Below, in pieces: positions 17,050 through 31,447 of a DNA stretch of 64,000 bases; the stretch's first letter is position 1; every line of letters begins with the position of its first letter. Source of the stretch: RPQJ01 sp963846315 (lineage in GTDB: Bacteria; Pseudomonadota; Gammaproteobacteria; Steroidobacterales; Steroidobacteraceae); assembly GCA_963846315.1 (NCBI GenBank), contig CAWJVM010000017.1:1-64000 (forward strand), read 5' to 3'. The notes beneath the pieces were generated by a model, which was given only the letters and a program-made list of their open reading frames with translations, was not told the origin of the DNA and searched no databases. The translations under genes were made by a program, and so were the position numbers.

Positions 17050-17162
17050 TCCGTCCGGCACGGCTCACGCGAATTGCAGTGCGTGCCGCAGCTTGGCATG
17101 GCTGTCCTGCGTGTCAGGGCACGGGTCGGTACCATGCGCGATTGCTCCAACGGCGGCACGGC

Positions 17163-17660
17163 ATGAGAGTCTTCGGCATCGTGGGTCGCAAGGACTGCGG
17201 CAAGACGCACCTGGTCATCCGGCTGGTGCGCCTGGCGGCGCAGCGCGGCCTGCGCGTGTCGACGATCAAGCACGCGCATCATTCCTTCGACATCGATCGG
17301 CCCGGCAAGGACAGTCACCTGCACCGCGAAGCCGGGGCGCACGAAGTGCTGGTGGCATCCGCGGAGCGGTGGGCACTGATGCACGAGCATCGCGGCACAC
17401 CCGAACCGCCACTGGCTGAACTGCTGACGATGTTGGCACCGTGCGACCTGGTGCTGGTCGAGGGCTTCAAACGCGAAGTGAACCTGCGGCTCGAGGTGTA
17501 CCGCGCGAGCTGCGGGCAGATCCCGTTGGCTTTCGAGGACGCAGGCATCCTGGCCGTGGCCACCGACGATGCAGCGACGTTCGCCGCGCAACGCGACCTG
17601 CCGTGCCTGCCGCTCGATGACGAGGCGGCGGTACTGAACTACGTGCTCGCTCGAGCCTGA
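17163..17660 (+). CDS. mobB: Molybdopterin-guanine dinucleotide biosynthesis accessory protein MobB
   Basis: A 165-residue P-loop GTPase that assists MobA in attaching GMP to molybdopterin. The nucleotide-binding loop is GRKDCGKT at residues 8-15, followed by the MobB markers STIKHAHHSF, DRPGKDSHLHREAGA and LVLVEGFKRE. Start chosen at ATG 17163, which gives a P-loop close to the N-terminus as usual. No mobA or moa/moe gene is near, so it stands alone. Its last 22 bp overlap the end of the convergent HAD gene. Confidence 0.93.
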   Translation: MRVFGIVGRKDCGKTHLVIRLVRLAAQRGLRVSTIKHAHHSFDIDRPGKDSHLHREAGAHEVLVASAERWALMHEHRGTPEPPLAELLTMLAPCDLVLVEGFKREVNLRLEVYRASCGQIPLAFEDAGILAVATDDAATFAAQRDLPCLPLDDEAAVLNYVLARA

Positions 17661-18349
17661 GCCGCGCGTGCGAGGGCAGCGGCCAGTTCATCGAGGCCGC
17701 GAATCGTCAGCTCGGGAGGTTCCGAATCCCGCGGCCAGACCGTCGCTTCACGATTCAACCAGACCGGCAGCACGCCCGCGGCACGGGCGCCTTCGACGTC
17801 GGCTTCCGCGTCGTCGCCCACGTGGACGACCTCATGGGCTGCGAGCCCCACGCGCTCGAGCAGGAGCGCGAAAATACGGGGATCGGGCTTCAGCATGCCT
17901 GCCTCGCGCGCGGCCAGCCCCAGTTCGAAGTACTGGCCGATGCCGCACAGTTCGAGGTCGGCATTGCCGTTGCTGAGCGCGAACAGGCGATAGTCGTGCG
18001 CCAGCCCCGCGAGCGCGGGACGCACGTCGTCGTAGAGCGTCACTTCATTGCGCGCGCGGTAGAACGCCTCGAAGGCATGGTCAGCCATCGATTCGGGGTA
18101 CGCGGCTTCGCGCGCGTGGTGGCGCAGGGCCTCGAGCCGCAGCCAGGTGAAGTCGTGCCGCATCGCCGGGTGGTCGAGCGCCATGCGGGCGCGCACGTCG
18201 CGCATCGACCGCAGGTCGTGTCGTTCGGTCACCCGCGGATAGTGCTGCGCCAGGAGGTCATGCATCGCGTGCTCAGCGCGCACGATGACCGGCCACACGT
18301 CCCAGAGGGTGTTGTCGAGATCGAAGATGATTGCCCGGATGCCGCCCAT
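17639..18349 (-). CDS. HAD superfamily (subfamily IA) phosphatase, YigB-like
   Basis: A 236-residue HAD hydrolase. Motif I DLDNTLWD has nucleophile D10 and acid D12; motif II is ALSNGN, motif III the lysine of GMLKPDPRIF, and motif IV VGDDAEADVEGA. The helical cap between motifs I and II marks subfamily IA. The closest named relatives by pattern are YigB-type phosphatases, which can dephosphorylate the riboflavin precursor 5-amino-6-ribitylaminouracil phosphate; the substrate here is not established. It is divergent from avtA, with only 49 bp between the starts. Confidence 0.9.
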   Translation of the reverse strand: MGGIRAIIFDLDNTLWDVWPVIVRAEHAMHDLLAQHYPRVTERHDLRSMRDVRARMALDHPAMRHDFTWLRLEALRHHAREAAYPESMADHAFEAFYRARNEVTLYDDVRPALAGLAHDYRLFALSNGNADLELCGIGQYFELGLAAREAGMLKPDPRIFALLLERVGLAAHEVVHVGDDAEADVEGARAAGVLPVWLNREATVWPRDSEPPELTIRGLDELAAALARAAQARAST

Positions 18350-18398
18350 GGAGACTGTCGTATCATGCGCCGCGAATTCACGCAGGCGGCGAGTCTAC

Positions 18399-19667
18399 AT
18401 GAGGACGTTCGGGACGCGATTTGGCGAGCGCATGGCGCGACCCACGGGTGCGCTCGAGCTGATGGCGGACCTCGGTTCCGCCCTGGCGCGTGGCGGCGAG
18501 GTCGACATCCGCATGCTCGGTGGCGGCAACCCGGCGCGCATCGCGCCGGTCGAGGCCGTGTATCGACGGCGACTGCAGGAGATCGCGGCGGACCCGGCGC
18601 AGTTCGGCCGCTTCATCGCGAGTTACTCGGCACCTGAAGGTGACCTCGGATTTCGCGAGGCGGTGGCGCAGTCACTGCGCAACGAATTCGGCTGGCCGGT
18701 CACGGCGGGCAACGTCGGGCTGACCAGCGGCAGCCAGTCGGCGTTCTTCTTCCTGTTCAACCTGTTCGCCGGCGAACGTACCGACGGCGGGCATTCGCGC
18801 ATCCTGCTGCCGCTCGCTCCGGAGTACATCGGTTACGCCGACGTCGGCCTGACGCCGGGAATGCTGCTCGCGCAGCCCGCCGGCATCCACGAGCTCGATG
18901 ACGGCTACTTCAAGTACTTCGTGGACTTCGAGCGGCTCGACGTGCCTGCCGACATCGGTGCGCTGTGCGTGTCGCGCCCGACCAATCCGTCGGGCAACGT
19001 GTTGACACTGGACGAGTTGCAACGCCTCGATGCGCTGGCCCGTGCGCACGAGGTGCCGTTCATCATCGACGCGGCCTACGGCCTGCCCTTCCCTGGCATC
19101 CAGCACGAACACCTCGATTCGCTGTGGAACCCCAACGTCGTGCTGTGCCTGAGCCTGTCGAAGCTGGGGCTGCCCGCTGCACGCACCGGCATCATCGTCG
19201 CGGACGAGTCGATCATCGAGGCGCTGACCGCATTCAATGCGACAGCCGCGCTCGCACCACCGTCGACGGGACCGGTTATCGTCGAGCCGTTGTTGCGCAG
19301 CGGCGAACTTACTCGTCTGTGCCGTGATCATCTGCGCCCGCATTACGCGGCGCACAGTGCCGCGGCCGTGCTGGCCTTGCGCGAAGCCTGCGCCGGCCTG
19401 CCGCTGCGAATTCACCGGCCGGAAGGCGCGTTCTTCCTGTGGCTGTGGTTTCCAGGCTTGCCGATCTCGAGCGACGAGCTGTATCGGCGCCTGAAGCAGC
19501 GCGACGTGCTGGTGTTGTCGGGGCACCATTTCTTCCCGGGCGTCGAGCAGGATGACCCGCATCAGCACGAGTGCCTGCGCCTGAGCTACGCGCAGCCGCC
19601 CGAGAGCGTGCGCGCGGGCATCGCAATCCTGGCCGAGGAAGTGCGGCGCGCGTACGAGCGCGGCTAG
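18399..19667 (+). CDS. avtA: Valine-pyruvate aminotransferase
   Basis: A 422-residue fold-type I PLP enzyme that exchanges amino groups between alanine and 2-oxoisovalerate. It aligns along its whole length with E. coli AvtA as I remember it: MLGGGNPARI, TSGSQSAFFFLFNLFAG, LPLAPEYIGYADVGL, CVSRPTNPSGNV, the PLP lysine K255 in LSLSKLGLP, and GAFFLWLWF with GHHFFPG near the end. Start chosen at ATG 18399, which gives the conserved N-terminus FGTRFGERMARPTGA. The stop at 19667 is followed immediately by a large palindrome that probably ends transcription. Confidence 0.95.
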   Translation: MRTFGTRFGERMARPTGALELMADLGSALARGGEVDIRMLGGGNPARIAPVEAVYRRRLQEIAADPAQFGRFIASYSAPEGDLGFREAVAQSLRNEFGWPVTAGNVGLTSGSQSAFFFLFNLFAGERTDGGHSRILLPLAPEYIGYADVGLTPGMLLAQPAGIHELDDGYFKYFVDFERLDVPADIGALCVSRPTNPSGNVLTLDELQRLDALARAHEVPFIIDAAYGLPFPGIQHEHLDSLWNPNVVLCLSLSKLGLPAARTGIIVADESIIEALTAFNATAALAPPSTGPVIVEPLLRSGELTRLCRDHLRPHYAAHSAAAVLALREACAGLPLRIHRPEGAFFLWLWFPGLPISSDELYRRLKQRDVLVLSGHHFFPGVEQDDPHQHECLRLSYAQPPESVRAGIAILAEEVRRAYERG

Positions 19668-19668
19668 C

Positions 19669-19795
19669 GCCAAGAGGCGCCCGTCGCATGGGTTTCAAGG
19701 CCGGGCCGTCCGCGACATGGACGTCGCGGCCGGAGCCCCCATGGATGGGTTTACGGCGTCCCGGCCTGAAATCCATGCGACGGGCGCCTCTTGGC
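19669..19795. repeat. Large palindrome with conserved core (copy 1), probable bidirectional terminator
   Basis: Two 36-37 nt arms (19669-19705 and 19760-19795; left arm starts GCCAAGAGGCGCCCGTCGCA) are almost perfectly complementary. Between them a ~54-nt core begins CCGTCCGCGACATGGACGTC and ends GGGTTTACGGCGT. The same core, with unrelated arms, is found twice at 52490-52921. It sits between the convergent avtA and uvrA genes, touching the avtA stop. Confidence 0.9.
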
Positions 19796-19809
19796 CGTTG
19801 AGCGTTTCG

Positions 19810-25371
<5,562 letters not shown>

Positions 25372-25482
25372 GGGAACCGAGGGGGGCCCGGGGGGAAACT
25401 ACGGGCCTCGTAACGCTACCACGATCCGTCCGGATCGCAGATACTTCGCCAACAACGAAACCGAGATGCCTGGGGGTCCGAA

Positions 25483-26124
25483 ATGCGGTGGTTATCCGCC
25501 CTGATGCCGCGGGAGACGCGGTTCTTCGCGCTTTTTGACCGCCATGGCGCATTGATCGTCGAGGGCGCCAACGCGGTCGTCGAACTGGTCCAGCATTACG
25601 GCGACACGGTCCGCCGTGCCGAACTGATCCAGCGCATCGGCGACATCGAACGTGCCGCCGACAAGATCACGCACGAGACCGTCTCGGTCCTGCATTCGAC
25701 GTTCATCACCCCGTTCGACCGCAACGACATCCACCGGCTCATTTCCGGCATGGACGACATCCTCGACCTGATGCAGGACGCGGCGGAGTCCATGCACCTG
25801 TTCGATATCCAGAGCCTGCCGCCCGCCTCACTCGAGCTGGCTGAGTTGTTGCAGCGGTGCTCGATCAAGGTCCAGGCCGGTGTCGCGCTGCTGCAATCGA
25901 TGGACAACGCCGAGACGGCGCTCGCGCTGACCGAGGAAATCGACCACCTCGAAAGCGACGCGGACAAGGTGTCCCGTGACGGGATCTCGCGTCTCTTCCG
26001 CGAGGAAATGGACGTGCGACAGCTGATCAAGCACAAGAACGTCTACGAGTACCTCGAGGAAGCCATCGACAAGTGCCAGGACGTGGCCAACGTCATCGAA
26101 TCGGTGATCGTGGAAAACGTCTGA
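25483..26124 (+). CDS. DUF47 (PhoU-like) phosphate transport regulator
   Basis: A 213-residue all-helical cytoplasmic protein of the DUF47 family, related to PhoU. It starts MRWLSALMPRETRFFALFDR and contains IGDIERAADKITHETV and the acidic EEIDHLESDADKV, which repeat the PhoU-like E/DxxxD metal-binding pattern. Its stop codon TGA overlaps the ATG of the phosphate transporter (shared A at 26124), so the two are translationally coupled. Family members paired with PiT transporters are thought to regulate uptake; the exact mechanism is not known. Start at ATG 25483. Confidence 0.92.
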   Translation: MRWLSALMPRETRFFALFDRHGALIVEGANAVVELVQHYGDTVRRAELIQRIGDIERAADKITHETVSVLHSTFITPFDRNDIHRLISGMDDILDLMQDAAESMHLFDIQSLPPASLELAELLQRCSIKVQAGVALLQSMDNAETALALTEEIDHLESDADKVSRDGISRLFREEMDVRQLIKHKNVYEYLEEAIDKCQDVANVIESVIVENV

Positions 26125-27137
26125 TGGGGTCCGAGCTCACGATCCCGCTGGCGACGCTGGTGCTGCTCGTCGCGCTGGCGCTCGCGTTCGACTTCATGAA
26201 CGGCTTCCACGACGCGGCAAACTCGATCGCCACCGTGGTCTCCACCGGCGTGCTGCGCCCGCACTATGCAGTGGCCTGGGCTGCCTTCTTCAATTTCGTA
26301 GCGATCTTCATTTTTCACCTCAAGGTCGCGGCCACCGTCGGCAAGGGCATCGTCGATCCCCTGGCCATCGACCACTACGTGATCTTCGGCGCACTGATCG
26401 GCGCGATCATCTGGAACCTGATCACCTGGTACTACGGCATCCCGTCCAGCTCGTCGCACGCGCTGATCGGCGGCATGATCGGCGCCACCCTTGCCAAGGC
26501 AGGCGTTGATCCGCTGGTGATGAAGGGTATCGTCCGCACGGTCTCCTTCATTTTCATCTCGCCGGTGCTCGGCATGCTGCTCGGCGGTCTGATCATGGTG
26601 GCGGTCTCGTGGATCTGTCTGCGCTCCGCGCCCAGAAAAGTCGACCGCTGGTTCAGGCGCCTGCAACTCGTTTCGTCCGCGGCCTACAGCATCGGCCATG
26701 GCAGCAACGACGCGCAGAAGACCATGGGCATCATCTGGCTGCTGCTGATATCCGCCGGCGTCACCTCGACAGACGCCGCGATGCCGCCCAGCTGGGTCAT
26801 CGTGAGCTGCTACATCGCCATCGCCATGGGTACGATGTTCGGCGGCTGGCGCATCGTGAAGACGATGGGCCAGAAGATCACCAAGCTGCGTCCCGTCGGT
26901 GGCTTTGCGGCCGAAACCGGCGGTGCGATCACGCTGTTCATGGCGTCGAGCTTAGGCATCCCGGTATCGACGACGCACACGATCACGGGTGCCATCGTCG
27001 GCGTGGGTTCAGCGCAGCGCGTGCGGGCCGTGCGCTGGGGCCTGGCAGGCAACATCGTAATCGCCTGGATCGTGACGATGCCGGCCGCCGCAATCATGGC
27101 GGCGCTGGCCTACTACCTGGGTCGGCTCATCCTCTGA
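26124..27137 (+). CDS. pitA: PiT family inorganic phosphate transporter
   Basis: A 337-residue inner-membrane protein with about nine hydrophobic helices, carrying low-affinity phosphate (as metal-phosphate) uptake driven by the proton gradient. Two inverted PiT signatures are visible: FDFMNGFHDAANSIATVVST at residues ~25-44 and YSIGHGSNDAQKTMGI near 190. PSSSSHALIGG and PVSTTHTITGA form the matching second elements of each half. It is shorter than E. coli PitA (499 residues) because it lacks the long central loop, as is usual for DUF47-linked members. Start at ATG 26124, overlapping the DUF47 stop. Confidence 0.93.
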   Translation: MGSELTIPLATLVLLVALALAFDFMNGFHDAANSIATVVSTGVLRPHYAVAWAAFFNFVAIFIFHLKVAATVGKGIVDPLAIDHYVIFGALIGAIIWNLITWYYGIPSSSSHALIGGMIGATLAKAGVDPLVMKGIVRTVSFIFISPVLGMLLGGLIMVAVSWICLRSAPRKVDRWFRRLQLVSSAAYSIGHGSNDAQKTMGIIWLLLISAGVTSTDAAMPPSWVIVSCYIAIAMGTMFGGWRIVKTMGQKITKLRPVGGFAAETGGAITLFMASSLGIPVSTTHTITGAIVGVGSAQRVRAVRWGLAGNIVIAWIVTMPAAAIMAALAYYLGRLIL

Positions 27138-27154
27138 CCTGAGCCGGCGGCGAT

Positions 27155-27553
27155 TCAGCCGCCACGCAGTCTGGCCATCATTCCGCGCAGCGAATCGGCA
27201 AGCGTATCGAAGCGCAGGTCCGTCATTTCGCCCGCGTCGAAGAACGTCATCCGGCAGGGCGCACAGCGGTCCAGGCGGATGTGCAGCTGTCCCGGCGCCT
27301 GGATCGTGTGCATCTGCGTGCCGCAGCCCGGGCACGGGACGTCCGACTTCTCGTTCCAGCGCCGGCCTTCGCGCGCCGCGCCGGGGTCGATGTCGCGCGG
27401 ATCGTGCTTCGGCCACAGGAACCACTGCCGCTGCAAGTCCGCGAGCGCGTCGTCGTTGCAGGCAATGCCGTGGCAGTTCTCGCAGCGATGGATCGTGGCG
27501 GCAAACCCTGCTGCAAACGGGTTCAGCACGGACCCGCACTTCGGACACTGCAT
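27155..27553 (-). CDS. Zinc-ribbon (TFIIB-type zinc finger) protein
   Basis: A 132-residue cytoplasmic protein with two zinc ribbons. The cysteine pairs are C3/C6 (CPKC) with C24/C27 (CENC), and C74/C77 (CPGC) with C97/C100 (CAPC). The second, with LDRCAPCRMTFFDAGEM, matches the zf-TFIIB domain found in many small bacterial proteins of unknown role. The linker is rich in charged residues. It converges with the phosphate transporter 17 bp away and is divergent from fadH with 68 bp between them. Confidence 0.85.
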   Translation of the reverse strand: MQCPKCGSVLNPFAAGFAATIHRCENCHGIACNDDALADLQRQWFLWPKHDPRDIDPGAAREGRRWNEKSDVPCPGCGTQMHTIQAPGQLHIRLDRCAPCRMTFFDAGEMTDLRFDTLADSLRGMMARLRGG

Positions 27554-27621
27554 CGAGGGGCCTCCCCGGGACGATGCCGGGACAGTACCACGGAGCAGCG
27601 CGGCAACTTAAGCTGCGGTTC

Positions 27622-29667
27622 ATGAACCCGCCCTACCCGCACCTGCTCGCTCCCCTCGACCTCGGCTTCGTGCAACTGCGCAATCGCGTCCTGATGGGCT
27701 CGATGCATACGGGACTCGAGGACGACCCGAAGAAATTCACGCGCCTCGAGGCCTATTTTGCGGAACGCGCGCGTGGCGGCGTCGGCCTGATCGTGACCGG
27801 CGGCTTTGCGCCGAACCTCGAGGGCTGGGCCGCCCCCTTCTCCGGTCGCCTCACGACGCGTGCCGCCGCCACGCGCCACCGCCCGATCACGGCTGCCGTG
27901 CATGCCGAAGGTGGTCACATCGCGCTGCAGATCCTGCACACGGGGCGGTACGGCTATCACCCGCTGGCCGTCGCGCCTTCGCGCTTGAAGTCGCCGATCT
28001 CGCCGTTCACTCCGCGGGCCTTGAGCGAGCGCGGCATCGAGCGACAGATCCGCGCTTTCGTTCGCTGTGCCTCGCTTGCTCGCGAGGCCGGGTACGACGG
28101 TGTCGAGATCATGGGATCCGAGGGCTACTTCATCAACCAGTTCATCGCGGCGCACACCAACCGGCGCACCGACGACTGGGGCGGCAGCTTCGAGAACCGG
28201 ATCCGGTTGCCGGTCGAGATCGTCGCGCGCACGCGCGAGGCGGTGGGCAGGGACTTCATCCTCGTCTACCGGCTCTCGATGCTGGACCTCGTGCCCGAGG
28301 GCAGCGACTGGAACGAGGTCGTGCAGTTGGCGCAGGCCATCGAACGCGCCGGCGCCACGATCATCAACACCGGCATCGGCTGGCACGAGGCCCGCGTGCC
28401 GACGATCGCAACGTCGGTGCCGCGTGCGGCGTTCGCGTGGGTGACGCGCAAGCTGAAAGGACAGGTCGGCATCCCGTTGTGCGCGACCAATCGCATCAAT
28501 GCGCCCGAAGTTGCCGAACGGATTCTCGCGGACGGCGATGCCGACATGGTGTCGATGGCGCGTCCGCTGCTGGCGGACCCGGACTTCGTCAACAAGGCGG
28601 CCGCAGGACGCGCGGACGAGATCAACACCTGCATCGCCTGCAACCAGGCCTGCCTCGACCACGTCTTCCAGCGCAAGATTGCTTCGTGCCTGGTCAACCC
28701 GCGCGCCGGCCACGAAACGGAACTGCGGTACGAGCCGACGCAGAGACCGCGCAGGTTCGCAGTCGTCGGCGCGGGTCCGGCCGGACTCGCGTGCGCCACC
28801 GTGCTCGCCGAACGCGGCCACCAGGTCGACCTGTTCGATTCCGCCTTGGAAATCGGCGGCCAGTTCAACCTCGCCCGCCGCGTGCCCGGCAAGGAAGAGT
28901 TCGCCGAGACGCTGCGCTATTTCCGGCGACGACTGCAGGTCACGGGCGTCAACGTCCAGCTCGGCGTGCGCGCCGACGTCCCGCTGTTGCGCGATAGCGG
29001 CTATGACGAAGTCGTGCTCGCGACCGGGGTGACGCCGCGCAATCCCGACCTTCCCGGCGCCGAGGAGCACCGCAACTCGGGCCGGGTGCTCGGGTATGCC
29101 GACGTGCTGCTGGGCCGTCACGTCTGCGGCCCGCGCGTGGCCGTCATCGGCGCAGGCGGCATCGGCTTCGACGTCGCGGAGTACCTGGTCTCGGCACGGC
29201 ACTCGAGCGCACTCGATCTCGCCGAGTGGCAGCGTGAATGGGGCGTGACCGATCCGGCCGTCGCGCGCAGCGGCCTGGCCACGCCCGCCGCGGCACCTCC
29301 CGACCGCCAGGTCTACCTGCTGCAGCGCAAGTCGACGCCGCTCGGCAAGGGTCTCGGCAAGACCACCGGCTGGATCCACCGCGCGGCGCTGCGCATGAAG
29401 CGGGTGGAGATGATCGGTGGCGTGAACTACGAAAGCATCGACGAGCGCGGATTGCACGTGAGCTACGGTGAGGGACGCACCCAGCCCACGCTGCTCGCGG
29501 TCGACAACGTCGTGCTTTGCGCGGGCCAGGAGCCGCTGTGCGAGTTGTACGAACCGCTACAGAACGCGGGTGTGACCGTGCACAGGATCGGCGGCGCGGA
29601 CGTGGCCGCCGAACTCGACGCCAAGCGCGCGATCGACCAGGGATCGCGGCTGGCAGCCCAGTTGTAG
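27622..29667 (+). CDS. fadH: NADPH-dependent 2,4-dienoyl-CoA reductase
   Basis: A 681-residue iron-sulfur flavoenzyme of the old yellow enzyme family that reduces 2,4-dienoyl-CoA during beta-oxidation of unsaturated fatty acids. The TIM barrel (1-~330) contains GGVGLIVTGGFAP, QILHTGRYGY and VEIMGSEGYFINQF. The 4Fe-4S cysteines are C337, C340, C344 and C356 (CIACNQACLDH). The C-terminal part has an FAD-binding VVGAGPAGLACA and a second Rossmann motif VAVIGAGGIGFDVAEYL for NADPH. All expected domains are present. Start at ATG 27622. No other beta-oxidation gene is adjacent. Confidence 0.95.
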   Translation: MNPPYPHLLAPLDLGFVQLRNRVLMGSMHTGLEDDPKKFTRLEAYFAERARGGVGLIVTGGFAPNLEGWAAPFSGRLTTRAAATRHRPITAAVHAEGGHIALQILHTGRYGYHPLAVAPSRLKSPISPFTPRALSERGIERQIRAFVRCASLAREAGYDGVEIMGSEGYFINQFIAAHTNRRTDDWGGSFENRIRLPVEIVARTREAVGRDFILVYRLSMLDLVPEGSDWNEVVQLAQAIERAGATIINTGIGWHEARVPTIATSVPRAAFAWVTRKLKGQVGIPLCATNRINAPEVAERILADGDADMVSMARPLLADPDFVNKAAAGRADEINTCIACNQACLDHVFQRKIASCLVNPRAGHETELRYEPTQRPRRFAVVGAGPAGLACATVLAERGHQVDLFDSALEIGGQFNLARRVPGKEEFAETLRYFRRRLQVTGVNVQLGVRADVPLLRDSGYDEVVLATGVTPRNPDLPGAEEHRNSGRVLGYADVLLGRHVCGPRVAVIGAGGIGFDVAEYLVSARHSSALDLAEWQREWGVTDPAVARSGLATPAAAPPDRQVYLLQRKSTPLGKGLGKTTGWIHRAALRMKRVEMIGGVNYESIDERGLHVSYGEGRTQPTLLAVDNVVLCAGQEPLCELYEPLQNAGVTVHRIGGADVAAELDAKRAIDQGSRLAAQL

Positions 29668-29679
29668 CAATTCAGCCGG

Positions 29680-30447
29680 TCACTCGAGCGGGAAGGGCAC
29701 GCGCTCCGTTCCGGCCGCGTGCTCGTCCACGCGCTTGGCCGCGAAGACCGATTTCAGCAGCTGGGCATGGTTGTGCTCGTCCTGCCCGGCCACCAGGAAC
29801 CGGTCGGCGCGGGCCAGCACCTGTTCGAGGTATGCGCGGCGCTGGTCGAGGTAGAGCAGCGCCTTGCCGAGGAACTTAGGATCGCGGCCTTCGACGTGCA
29901 GAAGCTCCGCCGTACTCAGGGCGATGCCGTACTCCTGGTCCGTCGGCTTGCGACGGAAGACGCGGCCCTCAGGCGAGTCCTCCTTCGACGGCGGGTCGGG
30001 GGCGCGTTCTGCGTCGATGGCGCCGCGGCGGGGAGGCCCGTGCAGCAGCGAACGGATGATGTCCGTCGTCGTCACGATGCCGATGACCACTTCGTCGTTG
30101 TCGACGATCGGCATCGCGTGCACACCGGACTCGATGATCAGGTTCGCCACTTCGTCGACGCTGGTGGAAGCCCGGCTACTCGTGACCGGCGCCCGCATGA
30201 TCTGCTTGATGTGGAATCGTCCATCGAGGAACGCTGCGCGGTCGCCCGACCCGCGGGGCGCGAAGTACTCCAGCTTGATCAGGTCGGCCGAACTCAGCAT
30301 GCCCACCAGGCGGTGGTCGCGGACCACGGGCAGGTGATGGATCGGGTACTGCAGGAAGCAATCCAGCGCTTCGCTGACGGGGCGGTCGATTTCGATCACG
30401 ACCACCGTCTCGGTCATGATCCGCGCTACGGGTTCTTCGGGTCTCAT
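29680..30447 (-). CDS. Tandem CBS-domain protein with extra C-terminal region
   Basis: A 255-residue cytoplasmic protein. Two CBS domains cover about residues 8-75 (IMTETVVVIEIDRPVSEALD, HHLPVVRDHRLVGMLSSADL) and 80-140 (IMRAPVTSSRASTSVDEVAN, HAMPIVDNDEVVIGIVTTTD). CBS pairs bind adenine nucleotides and act as energy or ionic sensors. The remaining ~110 residues, with a hydrophilic linker and a helical tail (ALLYLDQRRAYLEQVLARAD), I do not recognise; they may be the effector. No partner gene is apparent. It converges with fadH. Confidence 0.87.
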   Translation of the reverse strand: MRPEEPVARIMTETVVVIEIDRPVSEALDCFLQYPIHHLPVVRDHRLVGMLSSADLIKLEYFAPRGSGDRAAFLDGRFHIKQIMRAPVTSSRASTSVDEVANLIIESGVHAMPIVDNDEVVIGIVTTTDIIRSLLHGPPRRGAIDAERAPDPPSKEDSPEGRVFRRKPTDQEYGIALSTAELLHVEGRDPKFLGKALLYLDQRRAYLEQVLARADRFLVAGQDEHNHAQLLKSVFAAKRVDEHAAGTERVPFPLE

Positions 30448-30598
30448 GGTCCGCGTGCCTCTGCCGCAAGGATAACGCGGATCGTTTCTTCGACTTTGTG
30501 ACGTGCACCGAAATGTCGGGCGGCCCCGCTGCCAACGTCACCTAGCGATCTGGGTATTTCCGCTTAGCACGGCGCCACGCGGCCGCAACAGTCCGCGC

Positions 30599-31447
30599 TC
30601 AGGCGCGATTCGAGTGTGGCGCGACGCCGGATCGGTCGAGCAGCAGCTCCACCTTGTCGCGGAAACTGCGGCTCAACTTCACTTCCTGCCCCGACTGCAG
30701 CTTGAGGAAACATTCGCCGTTCAGGTGCGGTCGCAGCGAGCGCACGCGCGCCAGGTTGACGATCGTTGAGCGGTGCACGCGTTGGAACACCAGCGGGTCG
30801 AGCATGTCCTCGAGTTCCTTCATCGTGGCGCGCAGCACGTGCGTCTGGCCGTCCGCGTGCAGGCACATGTAGTCACCCGCGGCATCGATCCAGTCGATCG
30901 TCGTTACGTCGAGGCGAATCGTCTCGCGACCCGACCGGATCGGCAGCATCCGCGCGTAGCGGCGCTCGTCCGCCGCACCCGCGGCGGCCGTCGTGACTGC
31001 ACCTTCCGGCGAGAGCTCGCCATTACCCTTGACGTCCGCCAGCAGGGCCATCAACTGTTCGCGCTGGGCGATCGCCTGCTGCTGCTGCCACTGCGCGCGA
31101 ACACGATCGAGGGCGGCGGCCAGTCGCGTGTCGTCGACCGGCTTCAGCAGGTAGTCGAGCGCGTGCGCTTCGAACGCATTGATCGCGTAACGGTCGAACG
31201 CCGTCACGAACACGACCATCGGCATGCTTTCCTGCGGCACCTGCGCAACCACCTCCAGCCCCGACAGCCCCGGCATCTGGATGTCGAGGAACATGAGGTC
31301 CGGCGCTTCCTCGGCAATGGCGGCGATCGCCTCGCGGCCGTTGGCGCACTGGCGCACGATGACAATGTCGGCTGCATCCTTGAGGCGCAGCTCGAGGCCT
31401 CGGCGCGCCAGCGGTTCGTCGTCGACGATCAGGGTGCGGATGGTCAT
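30599..31447 (-). CDS. LytTR-type response regulator
   Basis: A 282-residue transcription regulator. The receiver domain (1-~120) has acidic D9/D10, phosphorylation site D55 in MFLDIQMPG and conserved K in YLLKPVD. A glutamine-rich linker joins a C-terminal LytTR DNA-binding domain (~170-275: IDWIDAAGDYMCLHADGQTH, VFQRVHRSTIVNLARV). This plan is that of AlgR, LytR and related regulators, which bind direct repeats upstream of target promoters. Its ATG overlaps the stop of the kinase gene by four bases, so the two form a coupled pair. Targets are not evident from the window. Confidence 0.93.
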   Translation of the reverse strand: MTIRTLIVDDEPLARRGLELRLKDAADIVIVRQCANGREAIAAIAEEAPDLMFLDIQMPGLSGLEVVAQVPQESMPMVVFVTAFDRYAINAFEAHALDYLLKPVDDTRLAAALDRVRAQWQQQQAIAQREQLMALLADVKGNGELSPEGAVTTAAAGAADERRYARMLPIRSGRETIRLDVTTIDWIDAAGDYMCLHADGQTHVLRATMKELEDMLDPLVFQRVHRSTIVNLARVRSLRPHLNGECFLKLQSGQEVKLSRSFRDKVELLLDRSGVAPHSNRA

